64,000 nucleotides of DNA from Nocardioides oceani (GTDB taxonomy: Bacteria; Actinomycetota; Actinomycetes; Propionibacteriales; Nocardioidaceae). The stretch covers positions 62,001-126,000 of the forward strand of contig NZ_JAUHJQ010000005.1 in assembly GCF_030412965.1 (NCBI RefSeq). The letters run 5' to 3'. The notes beneath the pieces are model-generated. The model saw only the letters and a list, made by a program, of their open reading frames with translations, did not search any database and had not been told where the DNA came from. The translations under genes and the position numbers were made by a program. Numbering within the stretch: the stretch's first letter is position 1; every line of letters begins with the position of its first letter. Positions 6,193 to 14,503 of this stretch are shown here, in pieces.

Positions 6193-7580
6193 TGTCCTCC
6201 CACCGCGAAGCACCCGAGATCGCCAAGGACCCCGTCGCCGACGGCACCGACGTCTACGCGTTCGTCAACCCCGTACGGCCCGACCGGGTCGTGCTGATCG
6301 CCAACTTCATCCCGCTCCAGAAGCCCGACGGCGGCCCGAACTTCTACGAGTTCGGCGACGACGTGCTCTACGAGATCCACGTCGCCAACAAGGGCACCGC
6401 GGAGTCCGACATCCGTTACCAGTTCCGCTTCTCGACCAAGGTCCGCAACCCCCGGACCTTCCTCTACAACACCGGCCCGATCACCGACATCGCCGACGAG
6501 ACCTGGAACCGCCCGCAGACCTACACGATCACCCGGATCAAGGACGGCAAGACGCAGGTCATCGGCCGCGACCTGCCCTGCCCGCCGGTCAACGTGGGGC
6601 CGCGCAGCACGCCGGACTACGCCAAGCTCTCCCGGCAGGCCACGCACGACCTCGCCGGCGGCCGCAAGGTGTACGCCGGGCAGCGGGCCGACGCCTTCCA
6701 CGTCGACCTCGGCTCGGTCTTCGACCTCGGCGCGCTGCGGCCCTTCAACGAGGCGCACCTGATCTCGATGCCGAACATGGGCGGGGTCAACTCGGTCCAG
6801 TCCTACAACGTCCACACCATCGCGCTGCAGGTCCCGATCCGCGAGCTCACCCGCGACCGGTCCAAGCCGACCGACCCGCTGGACCCCAAGGCCGTCGTGG
6901 GCGTCTGGGCCACGGCCAGCCGCCGCAAGGGCCGGGTGTGGAACGCCAAGCAGGGCAGGTACGTCGACAACGGGCCCTGGGTGCAGGTCTCGCGACTGGG
7001 CAACCCGCTGTTCAACGAGGTCATCGTGCCGATGGCCGAGAAGGACGCGTGGAACGCCGCCCCGCCGAAGGCCGACCGCCGCTACGCCAAGTACGTCGAC
7101 CGCCCCGAGCTCGCCGGGCTGCTGCCGGCGCTCTACCCGGGGGTCTTCCCCAACCTGGCGGCGTACGACAAGCCCCGCGCGGACCTCAACGCCATCCTGC
7201 TCACGGGCATCCCCGAGGGCGTCGTGCCGGGCTTCCAGAACTACACCGGGCCGACCCCCGCGGACATGCTGCGGCTCAACCTCGCGGTGCCGCCGACCCC
7301 TGTCGCGGAGCAGAACAAGCTCGGCCTGGTCGGTGGTGACGCCGCCGGCTTCCCCAACGGCCGCCGGGTCGGGGACGACGTGGTGACCATCGAGCTGCGG
7401 GCCGTCGCAGGGCTGACGATCCCGCTGGTCGACCCGTCCTTCACGCCCGACGACGCCGCCTCGGCGGTCGAGGACGGCACGACGGACACCAACGCCGACC
7501 GCCCGGAGCGGTTCCCGTTCCTCGGTCTGCCGGGTGGCGGCTACCAGACCCAGCCGGGCACGACGCAGGCCGCCTCGTGA
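6192..7580 (+). CDS. DUF4331 domain-containing protein
   Basis: The 462-residue protein opens with MSSHREAPEIAKDPVADGTDVYAFV, the hallmark start of DUF4331 proteins, and the family pattern of beta-strand blocks continues through the chain (DVLYEIHVANKG, RFSTKVRNPRTFLYNTGP). No signal peptide is present, although many relatives are exported; the preceding gene encodes a Tat substrate, so co-export is conceivable but not shown. A GTG occurs one codon upstream, but ATG 6192 directly overlaps the previous stop. Function of the family is unknown. The next gene starts inside its stop codon (GTGA), so a His-rich partner is made with it. Confidence 0.85.
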   Translation: MSSHREAPEIAKDPVADGTDVYAFVNPVRPDRVVLIANFIPLQKPDGGPNFYEFGDDVLYEIHVANKGTAESDIRYQFRFSTKVRNPRTFLYNTGPITDIADETWNRPQTYTITRIKDGKTQVIGRDLPCPPVNVGPRSTPDYAKLSRQATHDLAGGRKVYAGQRADAFHVDLGSVFDLGALRPFNEAHLISMPNMGGVNSVQSYNVHTIALQVPIRELTRDRSKPTDPLDPKAVVGVWATASRRKGRVWNAKQGRYVDNGPWVQVSRLGNPLFNEVIVPMAEKDAWNAAPPKADRRYAKYVDRPELAGLLPALYPGVFPNLAAYDKPRADLNAILLTGIPEGVVPGFQNYTGPTPADMLRLNLAVPPTPVAEQNKLGLVGGDAAGFPNGRRVGDDVVTIELRAVAGLTIPLVDPSFTPDDAASAVEDGTTDTNADRPERFPFLGLPGGGYQTQPGTTQAAS

Positions 7581-7960
7581 GCGTGGCGACCCACGACCAC
7601 CCGCACGGTCACCACCACGAAAGGCACCACCACCACCACGAAGAGGAGAACCCCTTCGCCGGTCAGGGCTCGGTGCTGCTCGACATCGGTGGGGACGTCG
7701 GCGCGCTGGTCGTGGAGGCGCCGCGCACGATGCTCGGCGTCGAGGTCGAGATCCGTCCGGCGGGCGAGCGCGGGCTCGAGCACCTGCCGCACGTGGCGGT
7801 CGTCGACCGTCCGTTGGCCGGCGGCGGCGTCGTGCCCTCGCTGGTCTTCGGGGAGCTCGGGGCGGGGACCTACGAGCTCTTCGTCAAGGGCACCCGGGAC
7901 GTCCACCTCGTCGTGGACGTCCGCGGGGGAGAGGTCACCTGGGCGGCCTGGGCCCGGTGA
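7577..7960 (+). CDS. His-rich protein of unknown function
   Basis: Residues 5-24 contain about a dozen histidines (HDHPHGHHHERHHHHHEEE), a likely metal-binding tail, followed by a short beta-rich domain (SVLLDIGGDVGALVVEAP, TYELFVKGTRDVHLVVDVRGGEVTWAAW). The start GTG overlaps the DUF4331 stop by 4 bp, indicating coupling. The domain resembles small hypothetical proteins found next to DUF4331 genes in actinobacteria, but I cannot name it. Metal storage or delivery to the neighbouring proteins is a guess from the histidines. Confidence 0.65.
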   Translation: MSVATHDHPHGHHHERHHHHHEEENPFAGQGSVLLDIGGDVGALVVEAPRTMLGVEVEIRPAGERGLEHLPHVAVVDRPLAGGGVVPSLVFGELGAGTYELFVKGTRDVHLVVDVRGGEVTWAAWAR

Positions 7961-8096
7961 CCTCGCCGCTCGTCCCCGGCACCGCGGTGCCGGGGACGAG
8001 CGGTCCATGAGGGCCCTCTCATCCGCGGCTCACCCTCGCCTCACCGCGCGTCGGCAGGCTCGGCTCGTCAGCACGACACCGACGAGGGGACGAGAG

Positions 8097-8474
8097 ATGA
8101 GCAAGCTGGTGAGGACCGGGGTCCTGGCGGTCGCGGGCGGGGTGAGCGCGGGCCTGATCGCCTGGGGCGCGCCGACGGCGTTCGCGGACGACGACGGGAG
8201 CGCGTTCCAGCGCAAGGACGACAGCCCCGACGTCGTCATGGCCGTCGACGACGACGATGACGACGACACCAACGACCAGACGGGCACGGACACCGGGGCG
8301 AGCAAGTCGACGCGCGACGGCACGAACAGCCGGTTCACCAAGGTCAGCCGTGACCGCGACAAGAGCCGCAGCGACCTGACGCGGGACTGGACCCGCGACG
8401 GCGGCGACCGCACCCGCGACTGGAGCAAGAACAAGACGAACGACGCCTCGCGCAACGACACGCGGGGTCGCTGA
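8097..8474 (+). CDS. Exported Asp/Arg/Thr-rich low-complexity protein
   Basis: ATG 8097 follows a GAGGGGA-type ribosome site and starts a Sec signal peptide (MSKLVRTGVLAVAGGVSAGLIAWGAPTAFA, cleavage near residue 30). The mature part of about 95 residues is low-complexity: an acidic run (AVDDDDDDDTNDQ), then repeated Asp/Arg/Thr phrases (DLTRDWTRDGGDRTRDWSK). It should be disordered and could bind calcium or other cations. It lies 3 bp before the kinase gene, so the two form one transcript. Function unknown. Confidence 0.65.
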   Translation: MSKLVRTGVLAVAGGVSAGLIAWGAPTAFADDDGSAFQRKDDSPDVVMAVDDDDDDDTNDQTGTDTGASKSTRDGTNSRFTKVSRDRDKSRSDLTRDWTRDGGDRTRDWSKNKTNDASRNDTRGR

Positions 8475-8477
8475 CCG

Positions 8478-9353
8478 ATGGCCCGGGACAGCTGGGACCT
8501 GACCCAGGGGGACGCGATCACCCCCGAGCTGACCGCCGTGAAGCTGCTCGGCGGCGGATCGTCGTACGAGGCGTTCCTGGCCTTCGACGACGTCACCTAC
8601 GCGCCGGTGGTGGTCAAGGTGCTGCGTCCCGGGCTGGTCGCGGACGCCTCGGCCCGGCGCGGACTGCGCCGCGAGGTCGAGGCGCTCGCGACCGTCAACC
8701 ACCCGGTCGTCGTGCGGGCGCTGCGCCACGACCTCGACGGCGACCGGCCGCACCTCGTGCTCGAGCAGCTCGACGGCCCACGGCTGTCGACGCTGGTACG
8801 GCGCTACGGCCCGCTGCAGGAGCAGCAGTACCTCCCGCTCGCGATCGAGGTGGCCTCCGCGCTGCACTACCTGCGCCACCTCGGCTGGGTGCACCTCGAC
8901 GTCAAGCCGAGCAACGTGATCATGGGGGCGCCGGCCCGGCTGATCGACCTGTCGGTGGCGCGCCCGCTGGCCGATGCCGAGGCGCTCAGCTGGACGATCG
9001 GCACCGACGCCTACCTGGCCCCCGAGCAGGCCCATCCGCCGACCACGGGCACCCCGGGCCACGCGAGCGACGTGTGGGGCCTCGGCGCGACCCTGTTCGA
9101 GGCGGTCGCGGGGCACCGGGCCTTCGCGGACGCCGACCCCGACGCGCGCGACCTGCGCGACCGCTACCCCCAGCTGTGGGCCGACCCGCGGCCGCTGCCG
9201 GACCGGGTGCCGCACGAGGTGGTCAAGGTGGTGGGCGCGATGCTCGAGCGGGACCCGGCCGACCGGCCGCTGCCGCACGAGGTGGCCGAGGCGCTCGAGC
9301 CGGTGCTGGACCGGCTGCCCCGGGCGCGCCTCGGTGGCCTCCGCACGCGCTGA
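8478..9353 (+). CDS. Soluble serine/threonine protein kinase
   Basis: The 291-residue protein is a whole Hanks-type kinase domain with no membrane anchor. Visible elements are the Gly loop (LLGGGSSYEAFL), the ATP Lys in VVVKVLRP, the helix C Glu in RREVEALA, the catalytic loop HLDVKPSN (His-Leu-Asp instead of HRD), a metal-binding DLS in place of DFG, and a TIGTDAYLAPEQ activation segment. The catalytic Asp, Lys and Asn are all kept, so it is probably active. It is coupled to the Asp-rich exported protein (3-bp gap). Its substrate is unknown. Downstream it converges with a lipoprotein gene with a 7-bp gap. Confidence 0.88.
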   Translation: MARDSWDLTQGDAITPELTAVKLLGGGSSYEAFLAFDDVTYAPVVVKVLRPGLVADASARRGLRREVEALATVNHPVVVRALRHDLDGDRPHLVLEQLDGPRLSTLVRRYGPLQEQQYLPLAIEVASALHYLRHLGWVHLDVKPSNVIMGAPARLIDLSVARPLADAEALSWTIGTDAYLAPEQAHPPTTGTPGHASDVWGLGATLFEAVAGHRAFADADPDARDLRDRYPQLWADPRPLPDRVPHEVVKVVGAMLERDPADRPLPHEVAEALEPVLDRLPRARLGGLRTR

Positions 9354-9360
9354 GCCGGTC

Positions 9361-10125
9361 TCAGGAGGTCACGACGACCCGCTTCAGCAAAGCCCCCTCG
9401 GGTGCCCGGGCGACGAGCCGGCGGGCCGCGGCGACGTCGTCGGTCGCGACGACGAGCTCGAGGGGGCCGCGCCCGCCGATGCGGGCACCGCGCAGGCCGA
9501 CGCTGTCGTCGACGCGGAGGGCGAGCGCCTCCCGCGCCGACGTCACGCGAAGGTCCTCGTTGACGCTGTCCCGCACGAGCAGGAACGCGCCGGCCTCCGC
9601 CGCCACCAGGTCGACGTCCGCGGCGTCGTCGTACCGGTGGGCCCACGCCAGCACCCCGTCGAGGCCCGCCGACGGCACCAGGTCGACGCTCACGCCGGGC
9701 AGGACGGGGTAGGCCTCGCGCCGGTAGGCCAGGACGTCCTCGTCGCGGTGCGCGTCCACCAGGTCCTCCACGGCGTCCCCGGTGACCCGCACGCCCTCCC
9801 CGGTCGCGAGCACCACGTCGCGCGGACCGTCCAGGGCGACGGTGACCGAGACGAGATGGCCGTCCTCGACCGCCTCCGCGTAGGCGTCGAAGACCGCCCG
9901 CACCTGTGCCGCCGACGCGTCGGCCGCCACCCGCACGTCCACCCTCCTCGGCGGGTCGCCGAGGGGCAGGTCGTCGTCGGCCACGTCCTCCTCGGTCACG
10001 CGGACCCCGAGGACGCCCGGCTCGCCGGCGACCTGACCGGCCAGCTCGTCCGACGACGGGGCGCACGCGCCCAGCAGCAGGAGGGCGGTGGCGGTCGACG
10101 CCGCCGACCGGAGCGAGGCGGCCAT
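9361..10125 (-). CDS. Predicted lipoprotein of unknown function
   Basis: From ATG 10125 the 254-residue protein has a lipoprotein signal peptide with lipobox LLLLGAC (Cys about residue 20). The rest is a duplicated alpha/beta arrangement (VDVRVAADASAAQVRAVFDAYAEAV, VTVALDGPRDVVLAT, LRVTSAREALALRV) reminiscent of secreted actinobacterial lipoproteins, without a known catalytic motif. The gene follows the MFS transporter stop by 5 bp and is transcribed with it, so it may work at the membrane next to that transporter. No family name is offered. Confidence 0.65.
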   Translation of the reverse strand: MAASLRSAASTATALLLLGACAPSSDELAGQVAGEPGVLGVRVTEEDVADDDLPLGDPPRRVDVRVAADASAAQVRAVFDAYAEAVEDGHLVSVTVALDGPRDVVLATGEGVRVTGDAVEDLVDAHRDEDVLAYRREAYPVLPGVSVDLVPSAGLDGVLAWAHRYDDAADVDLVAAEAGAFLLVRDSVNEDLRVTSAREALALRVDDSVGLRGARIGGRGPLELVVATDDVAAARRLVARAPEGALLKRVVVTS

Positions 10126-10130
10126 GCCGC

Positions 10131-11471
10131 TCAGGCGTCCTCGAGGGCGTCGCCCGCGCGCTCGGGCAGGCCCCACGTGGCCGCTGCGGCCAGGGCGAAG
10201 AACGCCGCAAACACCGCGAACAGCCCGGTGCTGCCGCTGCCGGCGTCCAGCAGCCACGGCACCGAGAGCGGGGCGAGCACCGAGGCGATCCGACCGAAGC
10301 CGGCCGCGGCGCCCGCGCCGGTGGCCCGCAGCGTCGTCGGGTAGACCTCGGGCGTCACGGCGTACAACGCGCCCCACGCCCCGAGGTTGAAGAACGACAG
10401 CGCCATGCCGGAGGCGATGATCGCGGCCTCGCCGTCGGCACGGCCGAACAGCACCGCCGCGACGGCGGACCCCACCAGGAACGTCGACAGGGTCGCCCGG
10501 CGGCCCCAGAGCTCGACGAGCACCGCGGCGGCGGCGTACCCCGGCAGCTGCGCGAGCGTGATGACCAGCGTGAACCCGAAGGAGCGCACGAGGTCCATCC
10601 CGTCGGCCACCAGGAGCGACGGGATCCAGATGAACGCGCCGTAGTACGAGAAGTTGACGCCGAACCACACCGCCCACAGGGCGGCGGTGCGCCGGGCGTG
10701 GGGGCGCCCCCAGACCGCGAGCGGGCCGGGCGTCGGCCCGTCGGTCGCCGGCAGCGGGGCAGCGGGCGTCGGGTCGGCCGGGGGACTCGGCGGAGCCGGG
10801 ACCCCGGCGGCCGCCTCGAACCGACGGACGGCGGCCTCGGCCTCGTCGTGCCGGCCGCGCCGCTCGAGGAAGCGCACCGACTCGGGCAGGCCGCGGCGGA
10901 CCACGACGGCGTACGCCGTGGGGAGGGCGCCGATCGCGAGCGCCCACCGCCAGCCGTCGTCGGAGGCGGGGACGACGTAGTAGCCGATGAGCGCCGCGAG
11001 CACCCACCCCACCGCCCAGAACGACTCGAGCGCGACGACGACCCGGCCGCGGATCCGGGCCGGCGCGAACTCGCTGACCAGCGTGCTGGCCACCGGCAGC
11101 TCGGCGCCGAGGCCGAGACCGATGAGGAAGCGGAAGACGAGCAGCGCGCCGACCGACCACGACAGCGCGGCCGCCCCGGTCGCGAGCCCGTAGACCAGGA
11201 GGGTCAGGGCGAAGACCTGGCGCCGGCCGACCCGGTCGGCGAGCAGGCCGCCGAGGGTGGCGCCGACGGCCATCCCCACGAAACCGATGCTCGCGATCCA
11301 CGACAGCGTCGTCGGGCCGAGGTCCCACTGGACCGCGAGGGCGGCCATGACGAAGCTGATCAGGCCGACGTCCATGGCGTCGAGCGCCCAGCCGACGCCG
11401 GAGCCGGCCACGAGGCGACCGTGCTCGCGGGTGAACGGGAGGGCGTCGAGCCGTTCGCTGCGGGTGGGCAC
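10131..11471 (-). CDS. MFS transporter, aromatic-acid/niacin or sugar-porter type
   Basis: The protein has 446 residues with about 12 hydrophobic segments. Motif A is present in the loop after TM2 (GGLLADRVGRRQVF) and motif RFLIGLGLGAELPVASTLVSEF follows TM4, typical of the AAHS/NiaP branch of the major facilitator superfamily. The central loop after TM6 is Pro/Ala-rich. It is expected to import an organic acid or related small molecule with protons; the substrate cannot be read from sequence. The GTG start sits 6 nt after a TACGGT box on the - strand, so the transcript is probably leaderless. The lipoprotein gene follows in the same operon. Confidence 0.8.
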   Translation of the reverse strand: MPTRSERLDALPFTREHGRLVAGSGVGWALDAMDVGLISFVMAALAVQWDLGPTTLSWIASIGFVGMAVGATLGGLLADRVGRRQVFALTLLVYGLATGAAALSWSVGALLVFRFLIGLGLGAELPVASTLVSEFAPARIRGRVVVALESFWAVGWVLAALIGYYVVPASDDGWRWALAIGALPTAYAVVVRRGLPESVRFLERRGRHDEAEAAVRRFEAAAGVPAPPSPPADPTPAAPLPATDGPTPGPLAVWGRPHARRTAALWAVWFGVNFSYYGAFIWIPSLLVADGMDLVRSFGFTLVITLAQLPGYAAAAVLVELWGRRATLSTFLVGSAVAAVLFGRADGEAAIIASGMALSFFNLGAWGALYAVTPEVYPTTLRATGAGAAAGFGRIASVLAPLSVPWLLDAGSGSTGLFAVFAAFFALAAAATWGLPERAGDALEDA

Positions 11472-11510
11472 GCGCGGACCGTACCCAGTCGGGGGCCGGC
11501 CGGACCGGGA

Positions 11511-12188
11511 TCAGCGCTCGAAGCGGTATCCCATGCCGCGGACGGTGGCGATCGTGCCGGCGCCGAACTTGCGGCGGAGGTACCCGACGTACACGTCGAC
11601 GACGTTCGAGCCCGGGTCGAAGTCGTAGCCCCAGACGTGGTCGAGGAGCTGCTCGCGGGAGAGGACCTGGCCGGCGTTGAGCATGAAGATCTCGGCGAGC
11701 GCGAACTCGCGTGCCGACAGGTCGACCTCGCCGCCGGCCACGGTGGCGCGGCGCGTCCGCAGGTCCAGGCGTACGCCGCCGGCCTCGACGGCGTCGCGCG
11801 ACCCCCCGCCGGCCTGGGCCTTCTCCTGGGCCTGCCGCAGCCGCAGCCGGATCCGCGCCTGGAGCTCGGCGAAGCGGAACGGCTTGGCCATGTAGTCGTC
11901 CGCGCCGCCCTCCAGCGCGCTGACGGTGTCGGTGACCGAGTCGCGCGCGGTCAGCACCACCACGGGCATCCGCGACCCCTGCGCCCGCAGCAGGCCGAGC
12001 AGCTCCTGGCCGTCCATCCCGGGCAGGCCGAGGTCGAGCACCAGGAGGTCGTGGCCGCCCGAAAGCGCCTCGTCGAGCCCGCGCGGGCCGTCGGCGACGA
12101 CGGTGGTCTGGTGGCCGTCGGCGCGCAGGCCCTTGGCCAGGAACGAGGCGATCCGCGCCTCGTCCTCCACGATCAGGATGCGTGCCAC
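11511..12188 (-). CDS. OmpR-family response regulator
   Basis: The 225-residue protein has an N-terminal receiver domain (ILIVEDEARIASFLAKGLRADGH, phosphoacceptor Asp in LLVLDLGLPGMDG near residue 51, Thr in VVLTARD, Lys in YMAKPF) and a C-terminal winged helix (LSAREFALAEIFMLNAGQVLSREQLLDHVWG, VDVYVGYLRRK, TVRGMGYRF). GTG 12188 follows a GGAGGT site. It lies 9 bp after the histidine kinase stop and forms the last gene of an operon with it, the reverse of the usual regulator-first order. It resembles the MprA/TcrA-like group of actinobacteria. Confidence 0.92.
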   Translation of the reverse strand: MARILIVEDEARIASFLAKGLRADGHQTTVVADGPRGLDEALSGGHDLLVLDLGLPGMDGQELLGLLRAQGSRMPVVVLTARDSVTDTVSALEGGADDYMAKPFRFAELQARIRLRLRQAQEKAQAGGGSRDAVEAGGVRLDLRTRRATVAGGEVDLSAREFALAEIFMLNAGQVLSREQLLDHVWGYDFDPGSNVVDVYVGYLRRKFGAGTIATVRGMGYRFER

Positions 12189-12197
12189 CGGACCTCC

Positions 12198-13631
12198 TCA
12201 GACGACCACGGACGGGGGGAGCGTGATGACGAAGCGGGCGCCGTGCGGCGGGGCCGGCCGGTCGTGCTCGACCGTGACCGTGCCGCCGTGGGCGGTGACG
12301 ATCGCCTCGACGATGGAGAGGCCCAGGCCGAACCCCTCGTCCTCCTGGCGCACCGAGCTGCGCCCGAACCGCTCGAAGACGGTGGCCCGGTCGGCCTCGG
12401 GGACGCCCGGGCCGCCGTCGCGGACCCACAGCCGCACCTCGCCGGTGTCCGCGGCGGACGACCCCAGGGCGACCTCGTCGCCCGGTGCGGTGTGCTTGAC
12501 GGCGTTGTCGGCGAGCTGGAGCAGGGCCTGGGTGAGCCGCTGCCCGTCGACCCGGACGACGACGTCCGCGGCGCCGTCGAGGCGCCAGTCGCGGTCGCCG
12601 AGCCCGCGCACCTTGGCGAGGACGTCCTCGGTGAGCTCGCCGAGGTCGACCTCGGTGGGGAGCACGAAGTCGGGCCGGTCGGACTTCGCGAGCAGGATGA
12701 GGTCGCCGACGAGGCGCGCCATCCGGTCGATCTCGTCGAGCAGCAGCGCACGGGTCTCGGCGACGTCCGCGGGGTCCTCGACGTCGACCAGCTCGAGGTG
12801 GCCGCGGAGGACGGTGAGCGGGGTGCGCAGCTCGTGGCCGGCATCGTCGAGGAAGCGGCGCTGCTCGACGAACGCGGTCTCCAGCCGGTCCAGCATCCCG
12901 TTGAGGGTGCGGGTGAGCGCGGTGATGTCGTCGTTGCCGGACTCGGGGATCCGGCGCGAGAGCTCGGTGCCGCGCAGGTCGTCGGCGGTGCTGCGCAGCA
13001 CGCGCAGGGGCGCCAGCAGCCGGCCGGACTGCCACGCCGCGACCGCGACCACCAGCAGCGTCAGCAGTGCGGCGACGACGGCGTAGGTGCGCATCGTGCC
13101 GAGCAGCTCGGACCGGTCCTCGTCGAGGTAGACCGCCACGAGGAGGGCGCCCTCCTGGCCGCCCTGGCGGACCGGTTGGGCGGCCACCAGCACCCGCCCC
13201 TGCGCCGTGTCGACCCGCGCCGACCCGCCCGCGGCGACCAGCGGCCGGGCGGCCGCCAGGAACGCCCGGTCGCGGTAGAGCGGGTCGTCGCCGGGGAAGC
13301 GCGCGACCGGGGCGTCCCCGACCCACCCGATGAGCGCCTCGTCGTCGTCGGGGACGTTGCGGGAGAGGAACAGCCGCAGCAGCGCCTCGATGGTCGCGAA
13401 CGGCTGCCCGGTCGTCGGGTCGATGCCGTCGCCCTTGAGCCGCGCGAACTCGTCGAGCTCCTGGTCGACCTCCTCGACCGTCTGCGCCTCGACCCGCTGC
13501 GACTCCACGGCGTAGACCAGCAGGCCCGCCGCGCTGAGGGCGCCGAGCACCAGGAGCGCGACGGTCGTGGTGATCCGCGCGCGCACGGAGAACCCCGTGC
13601 GCGCGGCCCGGGGTCCGGTCGGGGCGGGCAC
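12198..13631 (-). CDS. Sensor histidine kinase with HAMP domain
   Basis: Starting at GTG 13631 the protein has 477 residues: TM1 near 17-38, an outside sensor of about 130 residues (VEEVDQELDEFARLK..., LFLSRNVPDDDEALIGW), TM2 (VVAALLTLLVVAVAAW), HAMP, an H-box (FLDDAGHELRTPLTVL), N-box (LLQLADNAVKHT), G1 (DGGPGV) and G2 (GFGLGLSIVEAI). All catalytic boxes are intact. The ligand is unknown. It starts 5 bp after the stop of a small membrane-anchored protein with acidic repeats, and the response regulator follows, so a three-gene operon is likely. The frame is open far upstream, but only this start fits the gene spacing. Confidence 0.9.
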   Translation of the reverse strand: MPAPTGPRAARTGFSVRARITTTVALLVLGALSAAGLLVYAVESQRVEAQTVEEVDQELDEFARLKGDGIDPTTGQPFATIEALLRLFLSRNVPDDDEALIGWVGDAPVARFPGDDPLYRDRAFLAAARPLVAAGGSARVDTAQGRVLVAAQPVRQGGQEGALLVAVYLDEDRSELLGTMRTYAVVAALLTLLVVAVAAWQSGRLLAPLRVLRSTADDLRGTELSRRIPESGNDDITALTRTLNGMLDRLETAFVEQRRFLDDAGHELRTPLTVLRGHLELVDVEDPADVAETRALLLDEIDRMARLVGDLILLAKSDRPDFVLPTEVDLGELTEDVLAKVRGLGDRDWRLDGAADVVVRVDGQRLTQALLQLADNAVKHTAPGDEVALGSSAADTGEVRLWVRDGGPGVPEADRATVFERFGRSSVRQEDEGFGLGLSIVEAIVTAHGGTVTVEHDRPAPPHGARFVITLPPSVVV

Positions 13632-13636
13632 GTCGT

Positions 13637-13981
13637 TCAGTCGTCGTCCCCGCGGTCGTCCCCGCGGTCGTCCCCGCGGTCGTCGTCGCGCTCGTCCTCG
13701 TCGATGTCGTCGGGCTCCGGGCTCACGACCGGTACGTCGCCGGGACCGCCGTCCTCGGTGCCGCGGCCGCTCGGGCGGCCGCCGTCCGGCGTCGGCGACG
13801 GGGAGGGACGCGGGCTGAGCGTGGTGCCCGGCGAGGGCGGCCGGGACGGGGCGTCCTGGATGACGATGACCTCGCGCGGGGCGGGGTCCTCGGCGCTCGA
13901 CGCGGCGAGCGACCCGGCGACGTACCCCCCGACGGGCAGGACGACCGCCAGCGCGAGGAGGGACTTCCACAGCGGGCTCAT
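13637..13981 (-). CDS. Small membrane-anchored or exported protein with Pro-rich linker and acidic RGDD repeats
   Basis: From ATG 13981 (a GTG lies 9 bp upstream) the protein has 114 residues: a hydrophobic N-terminal segment (SLLALAVVLPVGGYVAGSL), a Pro/Ser-rich linker (PSRPPSPGTTLSPRPSPSPTP) and an acidic tail ending in repeated RGDD units. It has no recognisable fold and is probably disordered outside the membrane. Its position as first gene of a kinase/regulator operon resembles small accessory proteins that tune sensor kinases; binding of cations by the Asp-rich tail could be part of signal sensing. This is inference from location only. Confidence 0.6.
   Translation of the reverse strand: MSPLWKSLLALAVVLPVGGYVAGSLAASSAEDPAPREVIVIQDAPSRPPSPGTTLSPRPSPSPTPDGGRPSGRGTEDGGPGDVPVVSPEPDDIDEDERDDDRGDDRGDDRGDDD
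13643..13678. repeat. 12-bp tandem repeat encoding RGDD
   Basis: Three perfect copies of GTCGTCCCCGCG stand head to tail, with a partial fourth. They encode the RGDD repeats at the C-terminus of the small protein on the - strand. Perfect identity between copies suggests recent slippage, so copy number may vary between strains. Confidence 0.85.
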
Positions 13982-14119
13982 GGTGACCACGATCCTGCCC
14001 GACGATGGGCGGGCGGTGAGACCACCATGAGAGGACTCTCACCGGGAAGGGCCGCCGGATGCGCAGGCGGGGGCCGGGTACCCGGGGAGGACCTGTCCCC
14101 GCAACCCGAGGAGTCACCC

Positions 14120-14467
14120 GTGGCCGACGCGCCGCACCACGACCAGCTTCCGCTTCCCGACTACGACCACCTGCCGGTGGGTCCGCTCGAGGGCCGCATC
14201 CGGTCGATCGACGGAGCCGGGCTCGAGGCACTGCTCGCCTACGAGCGCGCGCACGCCGACCGGGTCCAGGTGGTCCAGCTGCTGGAGAACCGGCTCGAGG
14301 CCGTCCGCGGCGGCGCGCCCCTCTCGGGCGGGTCGCCGCTGGCGAACGCCCCCGAGGCCGACCCCGGTCCGCAGACCGGGGCGCAGGGCGGTGCCTCGCT
14401 CACCGAGGGGCCGGCGATGAACCCGCCGTCCCAGGGCGTGCCGACGAACCCCGCCCAGCCGCGCTGA
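14120..14467 (+). CDS. Small conserved hypothetical protein, 115 aa
   Basis: GTG 14120 follows GAGGAG by 6 nt. Residues 8-60 form a helical conserved-looking region (PLPDYDHLPVGPLEGRIRSI, EALLAYERAHADRVQVVQLLENRLEAVR); the rest is a Gly/Pro/Ala-rich disordered tail. I have seen similar small helical proteins in actinobacteria but cannot assign a function. It is transcribed alone, away from the two-component operon, and ends at a strong convergent terminator. Confidence 0.6.
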   Translation: MADAPHHDQLPLPDYDHLPVGPLEGRIRSIDGAGLEALLAYERAHADRVQVVQLLENRLEAVRGGAPLSGGSPLANAPEADPGPQTGAQGGASLTEGPAMNPPSQGVPTNPAQPR

Positions 14468-14470
14468 GCG

Positions 14471-14502
14471 GGGCCCGCCGCACCGCTGGCCGGCGGGGGC
14501 CC
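14471..14502. terminator. Bidirectional terminator hairpin
   Basis: Between two convergent genes a GC-rich inverted repeat (GGGCCCGCCG ... CGGCGGGGGCCC) forms a strong stem with a ten-base loop. There is no T-tract, which is common in high-GC actinobacteria. Confidence 0.6.
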
Positions 14503-14503
14503 G

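Noticed and set aside
9906..14030. A 1374-codon frame on the + strand, and similar very long frames at 9361-13326 (-), 15312-19370 (+), 15493-19041 (-) and 57892-60702 (-)
   Set aside because: They are opposite-strand or out-of-frame translations of well-supported genes; high GC removes stop codons, and the products are low-complexity Arg/Pro/Gly/Ala runs.
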